Shown here in pieces: positions 5,366-5,937 of a stretch of 5,937 nt of DNA. Position numbers and translations under genes: made by a program. The stretch's first letter is position 1. Each line of letters starts with the position of its first letter. The notes below the pieces were generated by a model. It ran no database searches and had not been told where the DNA came from. It worked only from the letters and a program-made list of their open reading frames with translations. This stretch comes from DATCVA01 sp036567205 (GTDB lineage: Bacteria; Pseudomonadota; Gammaproteobacteria; Burkholderiales; Burkholderiaceae_B), in assembly GCA_036567205.1 (NCBI GenBank), contig DATCVA010000077.1, positions 1 to 5,937 of the forward strand, in the 5' to 3' direction.

Positions 5366-5937
5366 ATGGGCATAAGCAGACGGCAATGGCTGAAGAACAT
5401 CGCATGGGCTTCATTTGCTTATGGCCCCTTTTCGTTCGCAGCTGAAAAATCCGTCCTGCGGCAGGCAGACGACGGGCCATCGGGCCGTTTAAAACAAAAC
5501 AAAACCCGCCCTGTTATTAATGTAAAGAATTTCGGGGCCAAAGGCGATGGCGCGACCAATGACTATGCGGCCATACAGAAGGCTGTTGCGGCCATTTCAG
5601 CAACTGGGGGCGGAACACTGCTTTTCCCAAAAGGGGTTTACCGTGTCAATGAATACAAAATCGGCGGCAAGGCCAGCCCGAACGGAATAAGCGACTTCAC
5701 CTTCAAAGCCATTGACGGCCTGACCATCGACGGCAACGGCAGCAAAATAGTCATGAAAGGCGGCTGGACGCGCACCGCCGACTACAGCTCGGGGAAACAC
5801 TCGTACTCGTACGCCAATCAGATAGGTTTTTTATTTTTAGGATGCAGAAATCTGTCGGTTCGCAACCTTGAAGTCGATGGCGGCGCGGCAACCATTAAAA
5901 AAGGGGCGGATGGCGTTGTGGAAGGCCGGTCCCATTG
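5366..5937 (+). CDS. Tat-exported pectate-lyase-3/GH28-like beta-helix protein, N-terminal part (truncated by window edge)
   Basis: The first 190 residues are visible and the frame is open to the right edge. The leader has a twin-arginine motif SRRQWLK (4-10), a hydrophobic stretch (about 12-25) and likely cleavage near SFA/AEK (25/26), so export in folded form is expected. Residues 51-75 match the start of the pectate-lyase-3 superfamily (INVKNFGAKGDGATNDYAAI, with GAKGDG at 57-62). GGGTLLFPKGVYRV (81-94) is the usual first beta-helix turn. Repeating strand-like segments follow: IDGLTIDGNGSKIVMKG (116-132) and FLFLGCRNLSVRNLEVDG (155-172). The superfamily includes polysaccharide lyases, glycoside hydrolases and phage-like depolymerases; the catalytic part is not visible, so substrate and activity stay open. 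It is divergent from the regulator and need not belong to the pilus system, though a surface-polysaccharide role would be compatible with it. Confidence 0.85.
   Translation, partial: MGISRRQWLKNIAWASFAYGPFSFAAEKSVLRQADDGPSGRLKQNKTRPVINVKNFGAKGDGATNDYAAIQKAVAAISATGGGTLLFPKGVYRVNEYKIGGKASPNGISDFTFKAIDGLTIDGNGSKIVMKGGWTRTADYSSGKHSYSYANQIGFLFLGCRNLSVRNLEVDGGAATIKKGADGVVEGRSH
5491..5505 (+). repeat. Three tandem AAAAC units inside the beta-helix gene
   Basis: Three perfect copies of the pentanucleotide AAAAC encode part of the linker after the leader (residues K43-T47 region). A unit of five bases would shift the frame if copy number changed. Three copies are few for active slippage, so this is a weak candidate only. 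Confidence 0.5.

Noticed and set aside
5597..5800. Minus-strand open frame of 67 codons inside the beta-helix gene
   Set aside because: Overlaps a clearly coding plus-strand frame with family motifs; no ribosome site or domain seen.
1..5937. tRNA, rRNA, CRISPR array, insertion sequence or attachment site
   Set aside because: No cloverleaf, regularly spaced repeat, transposase frame or terminal inverted repeat was found by eye on either strand.

Overview
The window holds the first part of a Tad/Flp (tight adherence) type IVc pilus operon on the minus strand, a response-regulator gene just upstream of it on the same strand, and the start of a divergent exported beta-helix protein gene on the plus strand. 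Gene order (flp, cpaA, cpaB, cpaC, cpaD, cpaE), a BvgA/NarL-like regulator, moderate-to-high GC coding DNA and the Tat-type leader suggest a betaproteobacterium, perhaps a Bordetella relative in the Alcaligenaceae. That placement is an inference from sequence style only.

Layout, read in the direction of transcription (right to left): the regulator (4383-5054) ends in a strong stem-loop (4324-4362). A 350-bp AT-rich region follows, carrying helically phased TTTCTTA-type motifs. Then come the Flp major pilin (3852-4031), the A24 prepilin peptidase CpaA/TadV (3333-3827), the CpaB/RcpC periplasmic protein (2344-3297), the CpaC/RcpA secretin (827-2284), a CpaD-type lipoprotein (328-795) and the N-terminus of CpaE/TadZ (1-309, cut by the left edge). 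Gaps between pilus genes are 18-59 bp with no terminator inside, so one transcript is likely. The ATPase and platform genes (cpaF/tadA, tadB, tadC) are expected beyond the left edge but cannot be seen here.

How the genes fit: CpaA cleaves the Flp prepilin at G14/V15. CpaC forms the outer-membrane pore, CpaD is the associated lipoprotein, CpaB links to the secretin in the periplasm, and CpaE positions the machine. The regulator is the natural candidate to act on the motif array before flp, although its receiver domain has lost the usual acidic pair and the switch Thr/Ser.

At right, a divergent 311-bp intergenic region (5055-5365) contains an almost perfect 20-bp palindrome over a candidate promoter. 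It leads into a Tat-signal protein of the pectate-lyase-3/GH28-like beta-helix superfamily (5366 to the right edge, incomplete).

The pilus system itself is a known one. The least ordinary parts are the phased motif array, the degenerate receiver, the hairpin enclosing the flp stop codon, and the palindrome in front of the beta-helix gene.
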